Positions 17,576-27,899 of a stretch of 64,000 bases of DNA are shown here, piece by piece. Under the pieces are notes generated by a model. That model was not told the DNA's origin, searched no databases, and saw only the letters and a list, made by a program, of their open reading frames with translations. The DNA is from Sheuella sp. (GTDB taxonomy: Bacteria > Pseudomonadota > Gammaproteobacteria > Burkholderiales > Burkholderiaceae_B): assembly GCA_030650995.1 (NCBI GenBank), contig JAUSCY010000027.1:1-64000 (forward strand), in the 5' to 3' direction. Numbering within the stretch: position 1 is the first letter of the stretch; every line of letters starts with the position of its first letter. The position numbers and the translations under genes were made by a program.

Positions 17576-18415
17576 TTATTTTGCAGGAACCTGTCGTGGT
17601 TTAGGCAGGCCCCAGCGCCCCTTCGCTGACAAACGCATCAGGTTGCGTAATGCGACCAGCAAACCGATGACCTCGGTCATCGCAGCAGGAATCCACATGG
17701 TCAGCCCGCCGATCATCTGATCGGTTTGGGCTTGCATGGGGATCGCGCGTCCGCACAAATCAAACAGCGGGTACAAATCTCTTTCGGTAAACGCAATCAC
17801 CGCGCCTGCAACCATCTGCGGCGCCATCGTGAGGATGGGAGAAATCACACGACCACCCGGACTCATTGCTGCCGGCGGACAGGCTCTGCGATCCAGAATC
17901 AGATTCCAGTACATAAAGCCCGTAATCACTACGGACCAGTTCATCAGACGATACAGGCGCCAGTCCAGCATCGAATAAAACTGCACCGAAGGCACGAGCC
18001 AGATAATCACCAGAAAAACAAAGAGCGCAGGCACAAAAATCGGATTAGTCAGCACGGCTTTCAATGCGCGGCCAGGCAGGCTCAGATTGAATTTTTTGAG
18101 TCTGAGGCGCCATGCCATCGGCAGCCCCGCACGCATGACTGAACCTGGATAAGCCGCCATCACGACCAAGGGACCCGCATGGTGCAGAACCAGGTGCTGG
18201 ATACGATGCATGAAAAACATACGCTCCGCATAATAATCAAGCATGGTGTGCAGTGACAGGTACAGCATCACCATACCAACCCAGAAAAGAATCTTGCGGC
18301 TACGGGATACATGGTGCACGCGCTGGCCGCGGACAAACAGCCATGCCGCCAGTAAAAAGGCCACAATCAGTGTCGGAGATACTTCCCAGGGGTTCAGCCA
18401 GCCTATCCAGTCCAT
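17576..18415 (-). CDS. CtaG/caa3-type cytochrome c oxidase assembly factor family protein
   Basis: A 279-residue polytopic membrane protein with about seven helices, starting at ATG 18415 (MDWIGWLNPWEVSPTL). It resembles the caa3_CtaG family (distinct from Cox11), with the early RxxxFWxGMxxLYLSLHTMLDYYAER and RMFFMHRIQHLVLHHAGPL regions that contain several conserved His. Such proteins are linked to copper delivery or assembly of haem-copper oxidases; no oxidase structural gene of that kind is in the window. It is convergent with galU and divergent from pepP. A longer start at 18466 is unlikely. Confidence 0.85.
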   Translation of the reverse strand: MDWIGWLNPWEVSPTLIVAFLLAAWLFVRGQRVHHVSRSRKILFWVGMVMLYLSLHTMLDYYAERMFFMHRIQHLVLHHAGPLVVMAAYPGSVMRAGLPMAWRLRLKKFNLSLPGRALKAVLTNPIFVPALFVFLVIIWLVPSVQFYSMLDWRLYRLMNWSVVITGFMYWNLILDRRACPPAAMSPGGRVISPILTMAPQMVAGAVIAFTERDLYPLFDLCGRAIPMQAQTDQMIGGLTMWIPAAMTEVIGLLVALRNLMRLSAKGRWGLPKPRQVPAK

Positions 18416-18504
18416 GCGCCACGCCTTGAAACTCGTTGTCCGCGAGCATCGCCGACAAGCATTCAATTGTAGTATGTTGATTGCTACAGAATACGAGAGC
18501 CCTC

Positions 18505-19875
18505 ATGACATCGCACACGCCCCCTCCATTTGCACTCCACGCACCCGACCTTTCTGGCAATACCTCTCGTCGTGAACAACTACTGGCCTGGATGCGCAGC
18601 CAGGGGGGCGGGATCGCCGTCATCCCCACCGCACCTGAGCGGGCACGCAACCGTGACAATCATTACAGTTTCCGTCATGACAGCGATTTTTTTTATCTCA
18701 CAGGCTTTACCGAACCGCACGCCTGGCTGGTGCTCATCGCAGGCGATCAAGATCAATCGATACTGTTTTGTGAGAGTAAAAACGCCGAGCTGGAACTCTG
18801 GAACGGCGTGCGCTGGGGCCCCGAGGCAGCGGCTGAACACTTTGGATTTGAACGTGCTCTGGATATTGGCTGTCTGGACGAAACATTGCCCGAACTGATG
18901 CTGGGTCAGCCCCGCCTGTTCACCACGCTATCCAGACCCGCTGGTCCGGAATTGCTGCCGAGGTTGCAGACTTGGGTCACGCAGGCGACACAAAGCAGCC
19001 GCGGGACACGCGCAACGCCACACCACTGGCTGGACTTGTCTGAGGTGCTCTGCGAAATGCGTCTGATTAAAGATGCAGGCGAACAGCGGACCATGCGCGC
19101 TGCGGCAAAAATTTCAGCCCAGGGACACGTCCGCGCGATGCAAACTGCGCAACCTGGCAAGCATGAATTCGAACTGGAAGCTGAATTACTCTACACATTC
19201 CGCAAGCACGGCGCACAAGCCGTCGCCTACAACAGCATTGTTGCTGCAGGAGCGAATGCTTGTATCCTGCATCACGCGGCTGGCAACAGCATCATGCGCG
19301 ACGGTGACCTGGTGCTGATTGATGCAGGCTGCGAGCTCGATGGGTACGCATCGGACATCACACGTACCTTTCCTGCGAACGGCAAGTTCTCAGGTCCTCA
19401 GCGTGCACTGTATGAGATTGTTCTGGCGGCGCAAGAAGCCGCTGCAGCATGTACCTCACCTGCTTATCACTGGAATGCCGGACACGATGCAGCAGTCAGT
19501 GTGTTGACGCAAGGCCTGCTGGATGTGGGTCTGCTGAAAGGTACGCTCGAACAAGCACTGGATACTGCCGCCTATAAACCCTTTTATATGCACCGTACCG
19601 GACACTGGCTCGGGATGGATGTGCATGATGTTGGCAGTTATCGCATGCCACCGGCTGCAAACGAAGATCGCCCCTGGCGAATGCTGGAATCAGGCATGGT
19701 GCTGACAATCGAACCAGGACTGTATGTCAGACCGGATGAAAATACGCCGGAGGAGTTCTGGGGTATTGGCATCAGAATTGAAGACGATGCCATCGTCACA
19801 GATCAAGGGTGCGCGCTCATCACGCGTGACGTTCCAGTCGCTATCGATGAAATCGAAGCCCTGATGCGGGGATGA
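18505..19875 (+). CDS. pepP: Xaa-Pro aminopeptidase (M24B)
   Basis: Encodes 456 residues from ATG 18505, with GAGAG (18495-18499) upstream. The N-terminal AMP-N domain covers about residues 10-140 (RDNHYSFRHDSDFFYLTGF). The C-terminal creatinase/pita-bread domain holds the dimetal site: Asp in LIDAGCELDGYASDITRTF, His in HRTGHWLGMDVHDVG, Glu in LTIEPGLY and Glu in GIRIEDD. It removes N-terminal residues ahead of proline in the cytosol. It ends two bases from the convergent TM2 gene. Confidence 0.95.
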   Translation: MTSHTPPPFALHAPDLSGNTSRREQLLAWMRSQGGGIAVIPTAPERARNRDNHYSFRHDSDFFYLTGFTEPHAWLVLIAGDQDQSILFCESKNAELELWNGVRWGPEAAAEHFGFERALDIGCLDETLPELMLGQPRLFTTLSRPAGPELLPRLQTWVTQATQSSRGTRATPHHWLDLSEVLCEMRLIKDAGEQRTMRAAAKISAQGHVRAMQTAQPGKHEFELEAELLYTFRKHGAQAVAYNSIVAAGANACILHHAAGNSIMRDGDLVLIDAGCELDGYASDITRTFPANGKFSGPQRALYEIVLAAQEAAAACTSPAYHWNAGHDAAVSVLTQGLLDVGLLKGTLEQALDTAAYKPFYMHRTGHWLGMDVHDVGSYRMPPAANEDRPWRMLESGMVLTIEPGLYVRPDENTPEEFWGIGIRIEDDAIVTDQGCALITRDVPVAIDEIEALMRG

Positions 19876-19877
19876 TT

Positions 19878-20354
19878 TCAGTCCGAACTCAGATCAAAAC
19901 CATCGAGCCAGCCTAGCGCGGTCCATACGTAGATCACGATCACAGCAATGCCGATCATGAGTGCCACCGTGCCAATTAACAACGTAAATCCAGCCACCAG
20001 GACGGGTCCCCAGCCGCTGGGGGAAGTGCGCACCAGACCCGGGTTGTAGCGCGCGTCAAAGCGCGCATCGCTCATCAGACACAGCACGATCGCCTCGATA
20101 AAACCATCCAGGATCGGAATAAATAACAAAAAGAACGCCGGATTTTCCCACCAGACCTCTGCAAATCCCGCAGCAACCATCAGCACCAGGCCTATTGCCG
20201 TCACCATCCAGGCATGCGGACGGCGCAGATACCACCAGTGCGCGCCGACGCAGCCCAGTAAGGCGGCCAGCAGACCAACTTTGACTTTACTGATGAATGC
20301 CCGATCCTGGGTTGATCCAGACGGGAGGGGTTGAAAGGTCTTGAACGATGACAT
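19878..20354 (-). CDS. TM2 domain-containing membrane protein
   Basis: Encodes 158 residues from ATG 20354; the upstream open frame to 20444 would cover the neighbouring promoter region and is rejected. Three to four hydrophobic segments are visible. The pair KVGLLAALLGCVGAHWWYLRR fits the TM2 domain, a two-helix hairpin with a conserved G-x-x-G-A-H turn. Its function is unknown in bacteria. The C-terminal 90 residues add further membrane spans and a GPVLVAGFTLLIGT segment. It is divergent from the UbiH-family gene. Confidence 0.8.
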   Translation of the reverse strand: MSSFKTFQPLPSGSTQDRAFISKVKVGLLAALLGCVGAHWWYLRRPHAWMVTAIGLVLMVAAGFAEVWWENPAFFLLFIPILDGFIEAIVLCLMSDARFDARYNPGLVRTSPSGWGPVLVAGFTLLIGTVALMIGIAVIVIYVWTALGWLDGFDLSSD

Positions 20355-20444
20355 ATTGAACTCGAGTGGATGCTGCGAAGTGTACTTAGGGAGCAGAGCT
20401 GTAGGTTTTGATGCTGAATTGTAGTGGTGTTCTAGAATAGTCAC

Positions 20445-21605
20445 ATGTCACTAAATGATTTCGATATTGCGATTCTCGGAGGCGGGCCTACGGGTTGTGC
20501 GTTGGCACTACTGCTGGCACGCACCTGCCCGCGGCCAGAGCGTATTGCGCTGTTGCAGGCAGACGACCAGACGCGTTACGGCTATGTTCCGGAACAAGAC
20601 CCACGCGTGCTCGCCATTAACCACGGCAGTCGCGTTTTGCTTGAGTCACTGAAAGGTTTTCCGCATCAGGCAGCCCTGATACAGACCATTCATGTTTCAC
20701 AGCGCGGGCGCCTTGGTCGCACCATCATTCGCCATGAAGACTTTGATGTGCCTCAGCTCGGATGTGTCGTGCGTTATGCCAGCCTGCATGCACAACTGAC
20801 GCAGGCCGTTGCCCAAAGTGGTGTAACCATACTGAGCGGATCGGCCGCCCGCGTCACGCACCAGGATGCGCAGGGCATTGAAATTCGCCAGGGCGATCAC
20901 CTCATCCGTGCAAGCATAGCCGTACATGCCGATGGCAAACCCGATACCGAAATCACCCGCCGATACGCCCAGATGGCGCTGATCACGCAGGCGCAGGCCA
21001 GCTTGCCTCGTCCAGGCTGGGCCTTTGAGCGATTTACCCAGGAGGGCCCGCTGGCCGTATTGCCCCACCCCAATCAGGCCGGACAGCAATCAATCGTCTG
21101 GTGCTGCGCGCCAGAACGTGCCGAGCAACTGACGCAACTCAGTGCGCCAGCTTTTTCGCTTGCGCTGACGCAAATGTTTGGCACACGCCTTGGAGCGCTG
21201 AACGTAGAACAGCCCGTTGCTGCTTTTCCGCTCATACTGAATATGCCTCAGCAAGCCGTAGACGGACGCGCAGTGGCGATCGGCAACGCCGCACAGACAC
21301 TGCACCCCGTAGCAGGACAAGGACTTAACCTGGGGCTGCGCGATGCGGCGGCTCTGGCTTTTTGCCTTCAGGAGTGGCTTGATGCGCCGGGCAGTCACCC
21401 CGCCCAGGCACTTGAGACATTCCAGCGGGTGCGCGGGCCCGATCGTCAGCTCACGGCGCGACTGACCGATGTGATGTCGCGTATCTTCACCACCCGTTGG
21501 CCAGTAGTCGAACATGCTGCTGGTTTAGCGTTATTGGGAATGGATCTCATTCCCGCACTGCGTGCGCCGCTTGCACGTCATTTGTTGCAAGGCATGCGCC
21601 TCTAA
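20445..21605 (+). CDS. FAD-dependent ubiquinone-biosynthesis-type hydroxylase (UbiH/UbiF/Coq6 family)
   Basis: A 386-residue aromatic-ring monooxygenase. The N-terminal dinucleotide fold is FDIAILGGGPTGCALALLLAR. The mid-region ADGK corresponds to the DG motif. The C-terminal GNAAQTLHPVAGQGLNLGLRD is the FAD-ribityl GD-type motif, here GN instead of GD. UbiH/F/I-type enzymes add hydroxyls to the ubiquinone ring, and the exact position cannot be told from sequence. The gene lies 32 bases before dusB. Confidence 0.9.
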   Translation: MSLNDFDIAILGGGPTGCALALLLARTCPRPERIALLQADDQTRYGYVPEQDPRVLAINHGSRVLLESLKGFPHQAALIQTIHVSQRGRLGRTIIRHEDFDVPQLGCVVRYASLHAQLTQAVAQSGVTILSGSAARVTHQDAQGIEIRQGDHLIRASIAVHADGKPDTEITRRYAQMALITQAQASLPRPGWAFERFTQEGPLAVLPHPNQAGQQSIVWCCAPERAEQLTQLSAPAFSLALTQMFGTRLGALNVEQPVAAFPLILNMPQQAVDGRAVAIGNAAQTLHPVAGQGLNLGLRDAAALAFCLQEWLDAPGSHPAQALETFQRVRGPDRQLTARLTDVMSRIFTTRWPVVEHAAGLALLGMDLIPALRAPLARHLLQGMRL

Positions 21606-21637
21606 ACAGAGCCTCGAGCTGCGATTACAATTTGCGT

Positions 21638-22684
21638 ATGCAAATTGGTCCCTGGACACTCCCGAACAACGTATTTGTCGCCCCGATGGCGGGGGTGACC
21701 GATCGCCCTTTCCGCCAGCTCTGCAAACGACTCGGCGCGGGCTATGCGGTTTCCGAGATGGCGGCCAGTAATCCACAGCTCTGGAAAAGCGTCAAATCCT
21801 CGCGTCGGCTGAACCACGACGGGGAAATCGACCCTGTCGCGGTCCAGATTGCTGGGGCCGATCCTGTCATGATGGCGCAGGCTGCCGTATTCAACATCAG
21901 CAAAGGCGCACGGGTGATCGATATCAACATGGGCTGCCCTGTCAAAAAGGTCTGTAATGTGGCTTCGGGCTCAGCGTTGTTGCGTCACGAGGATCTGATC
22001 GCACGCATTCTCGATGCGGTGGTCACGGCCTGCCATCCTCTTGGTATACCCGTCACACTCAAAACGCGGACTGGCTGGAGCCGGGATGAGCGTAATGCGC
22101 TGCGCGTAGCAAAACTCGCACAGGATTGCGGGATCAGTGCCCTGACCCTTCACGGACGCACACGCGCCGACATGTATGAGGGTGCGGCAGAATACGAGAC
22201 TATCCGGGCGGTCAAAGCCAACCTGTCGATTCCAGTGGTTGCCAATGGCGATATTGACAGCCCCCAGAAAGCCAGAGAAGTCCTGGCATTTACCGGCGCG
22301 GATGCCGTCATGATTGGACGCGCGGCACAAGGACGGCCCTGGATTTTCCGTGAAATCGATCATTATCTCCAGACCGGCAAAACGCTCGCTCCACCGGGCT
22401 GGCTGGAAATGCGTGATTTACTTCTGGAGCATCTGGCGGATCACTATCAGTTTTATGGCGAGCTGCCAGGCGTGAGAACGGCTCGCAAACATATCGGCTG
22501 GTATGTCTCGGGACTGCCCGCAGGTCAGGCTTTTTCTGACCAGATCAACCGGATCGAGTCTACCGGCGAACAATTCAAGGCCGTAGACCTCTGGTTTTCC
22601 CGCCAAAACGACATTTCGCCAGACACTGGGCCGACAAACTGCGACAATCTCGAAGATGTCATGCCTGGTCTTCAGGCTGCCTGA
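21638..22684 (+). CDS. dusB: tRNA-dihydrouridine synthase B
   Basis: A 348-residue flavoenzyme that reduces specific uridines in the tRNA D-loop using FMN and NADPH. Typical segments: the opening VFVAPMAGVTDRPFR, QIAGADP, and NMGCPVKKVC (catalytic cysteine region), then TLHGRTR and VVANGDI (phosphate binding), and GRAAQGRPWIF. Start is ATG 21638, where homology begins. It is followed after 14 bases by fis, the classical dusB-fis operon of proteobacteria. Confidence 0.96.
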   Translation: MQIGPWTLPNNVFVAPMAGVTDRPFRQLCKRLGAGYAVSEMAASNPQLWKSVKSSRRLNHDGEIDPVAVQIAGADPVMMAQAAVFNISKGARVIDINMGCPVKKVCNVASGSALLRHEDLIARILDAVVTACHPLGIPVTLKTRTGWSRDERNALRVAKLAQDCGISALTLHGRTRADMYEGAAEYETIRAVKANLSIPVVANGDIDSPQKAREVLAFTGADAVMIGRAAQGRPWIFREIDHYLQTGKTLAPPGWLEMRDLLLEHLADHYQFYGELPGVRTARKHIGWYVSGLPAGQAFSDQINRIESTGEQFKAVDLWFSRQNDISPDTGPTNCDNLEDVMPGLQAA

Positions 22685-22698
22685 ATAGACCTTGTTCA

Positions 22699-22944
22699 AT
22701 GAAAACTAAAACACCCCTCGAAGAATCCCTGCGCGCAAGTCTCGAACAGTATCTCGAAGATCTTGGGGGCGCGGATCCGACCAATATGTATGACATGGTC
22801 ATCAACCGCATTGAACTGCCTTTGTTGCAGCTCACCATGACACGCGTACAAAACAACCAGTCTCGCGCGGCAGCGATGCTTGGTCTGACACGTAATACGT
22901 TACGAAAAAAACTTCTTGCCCATAAATTGCTCGCGCAACGTTAA
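22699..22944 (+). CDS. fis: Fis family nucleoid-associated DNA-binding protein
   Basis: An 81-residue protein with the Fis layout. An N-terminal dimerisation region is followed by a C-terminal helix-turn-helix (NNQSRAAAMLGLTRNTLRKKL). In betaproteobacteria it is shorter than the 98-residue enterobacterial Fis because the N-terminal beta-hairpin arm is reduced. Fis bends DNA and activates rRNA and tRNA promoters in fast growth. Its position after dusB and before purH supports the call. Confidence 0.95.
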   Translation: MKTKTPLEESLRASLEQYLEDLGGADPTNMYDMVINRIELPLLQLTMTRVQNNQSRAAAMLGLTRNTLRKKLLAHKLLAQR

Positions 22945-23023
22945 AAAGGCCCGGCCACTCAGCCGCTTTCTCCCGCCCGTTGCCAGCACCTATTTTTAAT
23001 TTAACGACTGAATAACTACCCTA

Positions 23024-24613
23024 ATGAAAATTCAAACTGCCCTGCTTTCCGTATCTGACAAATCCGGTATTGTCGAATTTGCCCAAGACCTGGCCAAGCG
23101 TGGTGTGCGACTCCTGTCGACCGGCGGTACAGCCAAACTGCTTGCACAATCAGGCTTGCAGGTCACCGAGGTAGCGGCCCATACCGGCTCACCAGAGATT
23201 CTGGACGGCCGTGTCAAAACTTTACATCCTAAGATCCATGGTGGCTTGCTGGCACGACGCGACAGTGCAGAGCATATGAAAACGATCGAAGAACACGACA
23301 TCGACCGAATTGACTTGCTGGTTGTCAATCTCTATCCCTTTCGTGAAGCCGTTGCTAAACAAGACTGCAGCTTTGAAGATGCTGTTGAGAATATTGATAT
23401 TGGTGGCCCGGCCATGTTGCGTGCAGCAGCTAAAAATCACGGCACCGAAGCTGGCGGCGTTGCCGTGGTGATCGATCCCGCAGACTATCCTCGCGTACTC
23501 GCTGAGATGGATGCAACCGGCACGACTTCCTACGGTTTGCGACTCGCATTAGCAACCAAAGTCTATGCACACACCTGCGCCTATGACGGTGCGATTGCCG
23601 CCTATCTCAGCAGCCTGGTCGATGCCGAGCCTGCTCAGGCAGCAACCCCCGCACGCAGTACCTGGCCCAATACGCTGACACTGCAAGTCCATCAGCAACA
23701 AGTCCTGCGTTATGGCGAAAACGCCCAGCAGCTCGCAGCCTTTTATGTTGATCCGACAGTGCCCGCTGGTTTGCTGGCAAATTTCACACAGCTGCAAGGT
23801 AAGGAACTCTCTTACAACAACATCGCCGATGCGGATGCTGCCTGGGATTGCGTACGCAGTTTCGACGCTCCTGCCTGCGTGATCGTCAAACACGCCAACC
23901 CCTGCGGCGTAGCCACTGCAGAATCCTCTGTCGCGGCCTATCGCAAGGCCTTCCAGACAGACCCAACCTCAGCCTTTGGTGGAATTATTGCTTTTAACCG
24001 CAACGTTGATCTTGCGGCAGCGCAAGCCATCAGCGCCCAGTTTGTAGAAGTATTGCTCGCGCCTTCCTACAATCAAGACGCGCTCGCATTGCTGGCCGCC
24101 AAGAAAAACGTTCGCGTGCTTCAGGTACCGATGGGTGATGGCCAGAACGACATTGATGTTAAGCGGGTCGGTGGCGGCTGGCTGGTCCAGACTCCGGACG
24201 CTCAGATTCTGAACACAGCCGATTTACGCGTGGTCAGTCGCAAACAACCTACCGAGCAACAAATGACAGATTTACTGTTCGCCTGGAAGGTTGCAAAATT
24301 CGTCAAATCCAATGCCATTGTTTTTTGCGCAAACAGCATGACACTCGGTGTGGGTGCCGGACAGATGAGTCGCATTGACTCTGCCCGCATTGCTTCGATC
24401 AAGGCTGAGAATGCTGGCTTGACACTGCAGGGTTCAGCGGTCGCATCGGATGCGTTTTTCCCCTTCCGCGATGGTCTGGATGTCGTTGTTGCCGCAGGTG
24501 CTACCAGCGTCATTCAGCCTGGTGGCAGCATGCGCGATGACGAGGTGATCAAAGCCGCCGACGAACAGGATATCGTGATGGTGCTGACCGGCATGCGTCA
24601 CTTCCGTCATTGA
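23024..24613 (+). CDS. purH: Bifunctional AICAR formyltransferase/IMP cyclohydrolase
   Basis: A 529-residue two-domain enzyme for the last two steps of purine synthesis. The N-terminal MGS-like cyclohydrolase ([13 protein letters not shown], then [11 protein letters not shown] and [15 protein letters not shown]) covers about residues 1-150. The C-terminal AICAR transformylase shows RYGENAQQ, the catalytic KHANPCG near residue 290, and AFGGIIAFN. It is cytosolic. It lies 79 bases downstream of fis. No purine riboswitch or PurR-like box was recognised in the gap. Confidence 0.97.
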   Translation: MKIQTALLSVSDKSGIVEFAQDLAKRGVRLLSTGGTAKLLAQSGLQVTEVAAHTGSPEILDGRVKTLHPKIHGGLLARRDSAEHMKTIEEHDIDRIDLLVVNLYPFREAVAKQDCSFEDAVENIDIGGPAMLRAAAKNHGTEAGGVAVVIDPADYPRVLAEMDATGTTSYGLRLALATKVYAHTCAYDGAIAAYLSSLVDAEPAQAATPARSTWPNTLTLQVHQQQVLRYGENAQQLAAFYVDPTVPAGLLANFTQLQGKELSYNNIADADAAWDCVRSFDAPACVIVKHANPCGVATAESSVAAYRKAFQTDPTSAFGGIIAFNRNVDLAAAQAISAQFVEVLLAPSYNQDALALLAAKKNVRVLQVPMGDGQNDIDVKRVGGGWLVQTPDAQILNTADLRVVSRKQPTEQQMTDLLFAWKVAKFVKSNAIVFCANSMTLGVGAGQMSRIDSARIASIKAENAGLTLQGSAVASDAFFPFRDGLDVVVAAGATSVIQPGGSMRDDEVIKAADEQDIVMVLTGMRHFRH

Positions 24614-24623
24614 TGAATCATTA

Positions 24624-25175
24624 ATGCGAATTCTTGGCGTCGATCCAGGCTTGCGTCGCACCGGTTTTGGTGTGATTGATGTTCAAGGCGCCAAGCTGAC
24701 CTATGTCGCAAGCGGCACCATCGTCGTTCCCACAGGCATCACACTTCCCTTGCGGCTGAAAGTCATCCTCGACAACTTGCGACAAGTCGTCGAGGAGACA
24801 AAACCTGATACAGCAGCACTTGAAATTGTATTCATGAACAGCAATCCTGCCAGCACTCTTTTGCTCGGTCAGGCCCGCGGTGCGGCGCTTTGCGCGCTGG
24901 CAGACCGCAATCTCGATGTGCACGAATACACGGCGCTACAAATTAAAAAATCCGTTGTGGGCGCCGGACGTGCTGCAAAAGAACAGGTCCAGATGATGGT
25001 TCAGCGCTTGCTCAAGCTCGATGGCGTTCCAGCACCTGATTCGGCAGACGCACTAGCCTGTGCAATATGCCATGCCCACTTTGCACCCTTATCAGAAAAG
25101 CTTGGCGGACTGAACTATCAATCACGTACCTCACGTGGACGCTCGCGCGTTCGCGCGGGTCGCCTGCTTGGTTAA
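24624..25175 (+). CDS. ruvC: Holliday junction resolvase RuvC
   Basis: A 183-residue endonuclease that resolves Holliday junctions. The acidic catalytic residues are all present: D7 ([12 protein letters not shown]), E67 (LEIVF), and D139 and D142 ([12 protein letters not shown]). The C-terminus is basic ([11 protein letters not shown]). It starts 10 bases after purH and ends 62 bases before ruvA, so the ruvC-ruvA pair is intact. The partner ruvB is displaced about 5.7 kb downstream. Confidence 0.97.
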   Translation: MRILGVDPGLRRTGFGVIDVQGAKLTYVASGTIVVPTGITLPLRLKVILDNLRQVVEETKPDTAALEIVFMNSNPASTLLLGQARGAALCALADRNLDVHEYTALQIKKSVVGAGRAAKEQVQMMVQRLLKLDGVPAPDSADALACAICHAHFAPLSEKLGGLNYQSRTSRGRSRVRAGRLLG

Positions 25176-25237
25176 GCAGATTCACCCAGCCTGATTCGCT
25201 CATATCATCCACTTCAGTAACTACTCAGGTATCTCAC

Positions 25238-25810
25238 ATGATCGGACGTTTGACTGGCACGCTCTACGATAAGACCCCTCCACGCATCGGCCTCGATGTG
25301 CAAGGCGTGGGCTATGAAATCGATGTGTCGATGACGACGTTTTATGCTTTGCCTGAACTCGGCAAACAAGTCACGATCCTGACCCACCTGACCGTGCGAG
25401 AAGATGCGCATATCCTGTATGGATTTTCCAGTCTGGAAGAGCGTGCGGCCTTTCGCGAACTGGTCAAAGTCAGTGGCATCGGTGCACGCACAGCGCTGGC
25501 TGTGTTGTCCGGCATGTCGGTCGCAGATCTTGCCCAGGCAATTACCCTGCAAGATACCGCGCTGCTAATACGCATCCCGGGGATTGGTAAAAAAACCGCT
25601 GAACGTCTGTTGCTGGAAATGAAAGGCAAACTCGGCGCCGACCTGGGCGTGACACAACTTGCGCACGCTGGCGGACAATCAGACATCCTGCACGCACTGA
25701 CTGCATTAGGCTACTCGGATAAAGAAGCCCTCGCCGCAGTCAAGATATTGCCTGATGGTTTAAGTATCTCTGATGGTATCCGCCAGGCTCTTAAAAGCCT
25801 CTCTCGCTAA
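25238..25810 (+). CDS. ruvA: Holliday junction branch migration protein RuvA
   Basis: A 190-residue DNA-binding subunit with the opening [15 protein letters not shown], two helix-hairpin-helix elements ([16 protein letters not shown] and [19 protein letters not shown]), and a C-terminal domain III that contacts RuvB ([14 protein letters not shown]). Start is ATG 25238, where homology begins. It ends seven bases before the convergent Bug receptor gene rather than leading into ruvB. Confidence 0.97.
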   Translation: MIGRLTGTLYDKTPPRIGLDVQGVGYEIDVSMTTFYALPELGKQVTILTHLTVREDAHILYGFSSLEERAAFRELVKVSGIGARTALAVLSGMSVADLAQAITLQDTALLIRIPGIGKKTAERLLLEMKGKLGADLGVTQLAHAGGQSDILHALTALGYSDKEALAAVKILPDGLSISDGIRQALKSLSR

Positions 25811-25817
25811 GCTTGTA

Positions 25818-26789
25818 TTAATCGACGCGCGCACCTGACAGGCGTACCGCTTCAGACCAGTTTTTGACTTCAGCATCAATGATAATTTTGAATTGCTGCG
25901 GCGTGCTGTTGTTAATCACACCACCCATTTCGAGCAGACGTTTAGTGGTGGCGGGTTCGGCGACAACTTTTGAGACATCCTGATAAATCTTTTCAACCAG
26001 CGCTTCTGACATCGAAGCAGGTCCGAACAAGCCGAACCAGGTCGCGGCCGTAAAACCAGGCATCCCGGCCTCAGCCATCGTAGGCACATCGGCAATTCCC
26101 TGTGCCCGTTTGTCGCTTGCCAGAGCGATGGCGCGTAATTTTCCACTATTGATGTAAGGAAGCGCTGCGGATAAGGTGACAAACGCAACCTGCACTTGAC
26201 CACCAATCAGATCTGTCAGCATCGGTGCATCGCCCTTGTAGGGAACATGCACCAGCGGTGTACCTGTTTTAGCTTTGAAGAGCTCACCTGCAAGGTGCTG
26301 TGGCGTGCCGTTCCCTGTTGAGGCCATCGACAAGCCGTCTTTATGCTGTTTGCCGTAGGCGATCAGATCTTTTAAGGTTTTCACTGGCAAGGCTGGTGTT
26401 GTGACCAGCACGAGCGGAATGGTCGACACCAGCGTGATTGGGGCAAAATCCTTGATCGGGTCATAGCTCAATTTGCTGTAGAGACTGGCACTGATCGTAT
26501 GTGCTGCGGTCGTCATGTATAAGGTGTAACCATCGCCTGGCGATCTGGCCAATGCCTCAGCAGCGACCGTCGTACCCGCACCTGGGCGATTAACGACGAC
26601 CACCTGTTGCCCCCAGACCGCAGGGAGCTTTTCAGCCAGTAGCCGGGCAACCACATCCGTCGCACCGCCAGCAGGATAAGGCACGACAATCGTCACGGCC
26701 CGCTCCGGAAATCCCGCGGCGTGGGTCAGACTAGATAAACATAGCGTCACACCAACAGCCAGGCGGGTAATAAGTTTATTGATATTCAT
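25818..26789 (-). CDS. Bug/TctC family periplasmic solute receptor
   Basis: A 323-residue receptor. The signal peptide covers about residues 1-24 (hydrophobic LAVGVTLCLSSL, then THAAG). The family loops are VPYPAGGATDVVARLLAE and NRPGAGTTV. VHVPYKGDAPMLTD and a YINSGKLRAIA segment complete the pattern. It is likely to bind a carboxylate in the periplasm, with no TctAB genes nearby. It is last in a minus-strand run behind the epimerase, 78 bases away, and lies in the block that separates ruvA from ruvB. Confidence 0.93.
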   Translation of the reverse strand: MNINKLITRLAVGVTLCLSSLTHAAGFPERAVTIVVPYPAGGATDVVARLLAEKLPAVWGQQVVVVNRPGAGTTVAAEALARSPGDGYTLYMTTAAHTISASLYSKLSYDPIKDFAPITLVSTIPLVLVTTPALPVKTLKDLIAYGKQHKDGLSMASTGNGTPQHLAGELFKAKTGTPLVHVPYKGDAPMLTDLIGGQVQVAFVTLSAALPYINSGKLRAIALASDKRAQGIADVPTMAEAGMPGFTAATWFGLFGPASMSEALVEKIYQDVSKVVAEPATTKRLLEMGGVINNSTPQQFKIIIDAEVKNWSEAVRLSGARVD

Positions 26790-26867
26790 GAGTCATCCTT
26801 TTTGACTTAGTCGGCCCAGCGGTTGCGAGCCCAGAGCGCACGTAACTCGACGTCCGCTTTTTTTAAT

Positions 26868-27899
26868 CTATTGCGCTAACTTCTTTTCCTGCTGCGCGCG
26901 CCAGGCCAGTAACTTTGCGACGCCCTCTTTCATCTCCACGACAGGTTTCCAACCGATTACTACTTCGGCTTTATCGTGTGGGATGCTGAACGCACCGCCC
27001 GAGGTCAGGCGAACTTTGCCTGGAGGGTCAGGACGAACTTCAGGCTTGAGATCACTCTTGCAATATTCAAGCACCAACTGAACCAGCTCACCCGTTGTAA
27101 TAGGCGCAGGGCCTGAGACATTGACCGCAACGTCTGTTGCGGAACTTTGTAAGGCAGCAATATTCGCACGTGCGACATCGGTCACATAAACAAAATGTTT
27201 GGTATCCGTGCCATCGCCTGGCAAGACAGGTGCTTTGCCGCTGCGAATCAGATCATAGGTTTCCATGATGTAAAGAGAATTCGCAGCACGATAGTGCTGG
27301 CGCTCACCATAGACAGTTGAATAGCGCAGAACAACGTAGTCCTGTCCCCAGCTCTGATGGTAATGACGGCACAACTGCTCACCCATGATTTTGGATGCCC
27401 CATACAGGATCGCAGCGGGTGGTGCGCCCACGGAATAGAACGGTGTGTCCTCGACCAGTGCGCCCTTAATGCCAGGACCGTAGCCATAGGTCGCGTTGGA
27501 GGAGGCAAAGATTATTTTCTTAACTTTATTGACCCGACAGGCTTCGAGCATGTTTTGCGCGCCGCGGATATTCACATCCACAGCCTGCCAGGGCGTTTGC
27601 GAAAAACCAAGCGTCATATAAGCGGCCAGATGGATGACACCATCCACGCCCGCCGTTGCGTCCAGCAAGTCGGGCAAACGCATCAGATCAGCGCGCACAA
27701 TCTTGATCCGGGGATTATCCTGCAGATGAGCAATCGCATCCATCGAACCAAATGAAAAGTTATCCAGCAGCAAAACCTCGCGCGCACCAGCCTCGAGCAG
27801 CAAGTCCGCTGTGTGTGAACCGACCAGACTGGCCGCACCTGCGATCAGAATGCGTGAGTCCTTGATATTCAATGCCTTGCCTTGTTTTGCAGTTGTCAT
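26868..27899 (-). CDS. NAD-dependent epimerase/dehydratase family protein
   Basis: A 343-residue extended short-chain dehydrogenase. The Rossmann motif is ILIAGAASLVGSHTADLL, with Ala in place of one usual Gly. The SDR catalytic pair lies in ILYGASKIMGEQL (Tyr-x3-Lys), followed by a late RYSTVYGER, typical of UDP-sugar epimerases and GDP-mannose-type dehydratases. The substrate is unknown and no sugar-nucleotide pathway genes surround it. Downstream on the same strand is a Bug receptor. Upstream is a 273-base AT-leaning gap. Confidence 0.88.
   Translation of the reverse strand: MTTAKQGKALNIKDSRILIAGAASLVGSHTADLLLEAGAREVLLLDNFSFGSMDAIAHLQDNPRIKIVRADLMRLPDLLDATAGVDGVIHLAAYMTLGFSQTPWQAVDVNIRGAQNMLEACRVNKVKKIIFASSNATYGYGPGIKGALVEDTPFYSVGAPPAAILYGASKIMGEQLCRHYHQSWGQDYVVLRYSTVYGERQHYRAANSLYIMETYDLIRSGKAPVLPGDGTDTKHFVYVTDVARANIAALQSSATDVAVNVSGPAPITTGELVQLVLEYCKSDLKPEVRPDPPGKVRLTSGGAFSIPHDKAEVVIGWKPVVEMKEGVAKLLAWRAQQEKKLAQ

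Noticed and set aside
22945-23023. Possible purine riboswitch or PurR box before purH
   Set aside because: The 79-base gap is too short and shows no aptamer-like folding or known operator.
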